DNA of 11,927 nucleotides from Kiritimatiellia bacterium. Lineage in GTDB: Bacteria; Verrucomicrobiota; Kiritimatiellia; SLAD01. A program made the position numbers and the translations under genes. The notes under the pieces are model-generated. The model had not been told where the DNA came from, searched no databases, and was given only the letters and a program-made list of their open reading frames with translations. The DNA is taken from positions 1 to 11,927 of the forward strand of contig SKZA01000239.1 in NCBI GenBank assembly GCA_007127595.1. The letters are read 5' to 3'. Shown here piece by piece: positions 11,446 to 11,927 of this stretch. Each line of letters starts with the position of its first letter. The first letter of the stretch is position 1.

Positions 11446-11927
11446 ATGTCCGATCGTTTCATAACCGACACGCTGAATCAGGCTGACACGGAGTTCGATG
11501 TATCGCTGCGGCCAGCGCGCTTCGCGGATTACATCGGCCAGGCCAAGGTCAAGGAACGGCTCGAACTGTTCGTCGAAGCGGCGAAGGGACGGAACGACGT
11601 GCTCGACCACGTGCTGCTATCGGGTCCACCCGGATTGGGCAAGACGACGTTGGCGTACATCCTGGCCGAGGCGATGGGGGTGAATATCAAGGTCACGTCC
11701 GGGCCGGTGATCGATAAACCCGGCGACCTGGCCGGGTTGCTGACCAATCTGGAGCGCGGCGATATCCTGTTCATTGACGAGATCCATCGCATGCAGCGCG
11801 CGGTGGAAGAGTATCTCTATTCGGCGATGGAGGAGTTCGTAATCGATATCATGATCGATCAGGGGCCGAACGCGCGGTCCGTGCGCCTGAATCTTGAACC
11901 GTTTACGCTCATCGCCGCCACGACCCG
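11446..11927 (+). CDS. ruvB: Holliday junction branch migration ATPase RuvB (partial, N-terminal)
   Basis: The ATG at 11446 opens a frame that runs off the window after 160 codons; the full protein is usually about 340 residues. RuvB is the hexameric AAA+ motor that pumps DNA through the RuvA-bound Holliday junction. Visible are the typical N-terminus (SLRPARFADYIGQAKVKERL, 20-39), Walker A GPPGLGKTT (60-68), Walker B ILFIDEIHR (107-115) and the sensor 1 region IAATT at the edge. The conserved stretch TSGPVIDKPGDLAGLLTNL (84-102) is close to the family consensus. No Shine-Dalgarno sequence is present: upstream is CCTTTCCCT preceded by the C/A-rich period-7 repeat. It probably shares transcription with ruvA, but a T-tract in the spacer may weaken the coupling. 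Confidence 0.96.
   Translation, partial: MSDRFITDTLNQADTEFDVSLRPARFADYIGQAKVKERLELFVEAAKGRNDVLDHVLLSGPPGLGKTTLAYILAEAMGVNIKVTSGPVIDKPGDLAGLLTNLERGDILFIDEIHRMQRAVEEYLYSAMEEFVIDIMIDQGPNARSVRLNLEPFTLIAATT

Overview
The window is bacterial chromosomal DNA, moderately GC-rich, with densely packed genes on both strands. It contains housekeeping genes (ruvA, the start of ruvB, glpD) together with two-component signalling genes, lipoproteins and an unusual amount of palindromic intergenic DNA. Several starts lack a good Shine-Dalgarno sequence. A tiny Arg/Lys-rich protein and stand-alone Rcp1-type response regulators fit the Planctomycetota-Verrucomicrobiota-Kiritimatiellota group. This placement is a weak inference; no marker here fixes the taxonomy.

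Layout. 1-79: last codons of a sugar-nucleotide epimerase/dehydratase. 80-171: a repeat-like hairpin between convergent genes. 172-1827 (-): glpD, FAD-dependent glycerol-3-phosphate dehydrogenase. 2014-2547 (+): an orphan lipoprotein with a good promoter and a good intrinsic terminator. 2657-2770 (+): a 37-residue very basic protein. 2848-6414 (-): a three-gene signalling operon, read from high to low coordinates: a membrane sensor with a PhnD/TtrS-like periplasmic binding domain and a PAS domain but no kinase; a soluble REC-GAF-like-HisKA-HATPase hybrid kinase; and an Rcp1-like single-domain response regulator. 6573-7709 (-): an M14-type zinc carboxypeptidase. 7710-8221: gene-free, holding an inverted pair of REP-like hairpins and a strong promoter. 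8222-8578 (+): a lone receiver protein. 8579-8959: gene-free except for a 261-bp nested palindromic element. 8960-9907 (+): a CsgG/FlgT-like lipoprotein. 9939-10370 (+): a membrane-anchored thioredoxin. 10371-10590: a second REP-like pair. 10591-11190 (+): ruvA. 11191-11445: a spacer with a C/A-rich period-7 repeat. 11446-end (+): ruvB, cut by the window edge.

How the parts may work together. The minus-strand operon looks like a phosphorelay whose sensing and catalytic modules sit on separate polypeptides: the sensor ends just after its PAS domain, 22 nt before the kinase, and the regulator starts 14 nt after the kinase. RuvA and RuvB form the Holliday-junction branch-migration motor. The CsgG-like lipoprotein and the anchored thioredoxin lie 31 nt apart and probably share a transcript, both acting at the envelope.

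The most noteworthy non-coding features are the 261-bp element at 8647-8907 (16-bp near-perfect terminal inverted repeats enclosing two 9-bp-stem hairpins and a long central arm) and two GTAG-type REP pairs, whose stems differ by compensatory base changes.
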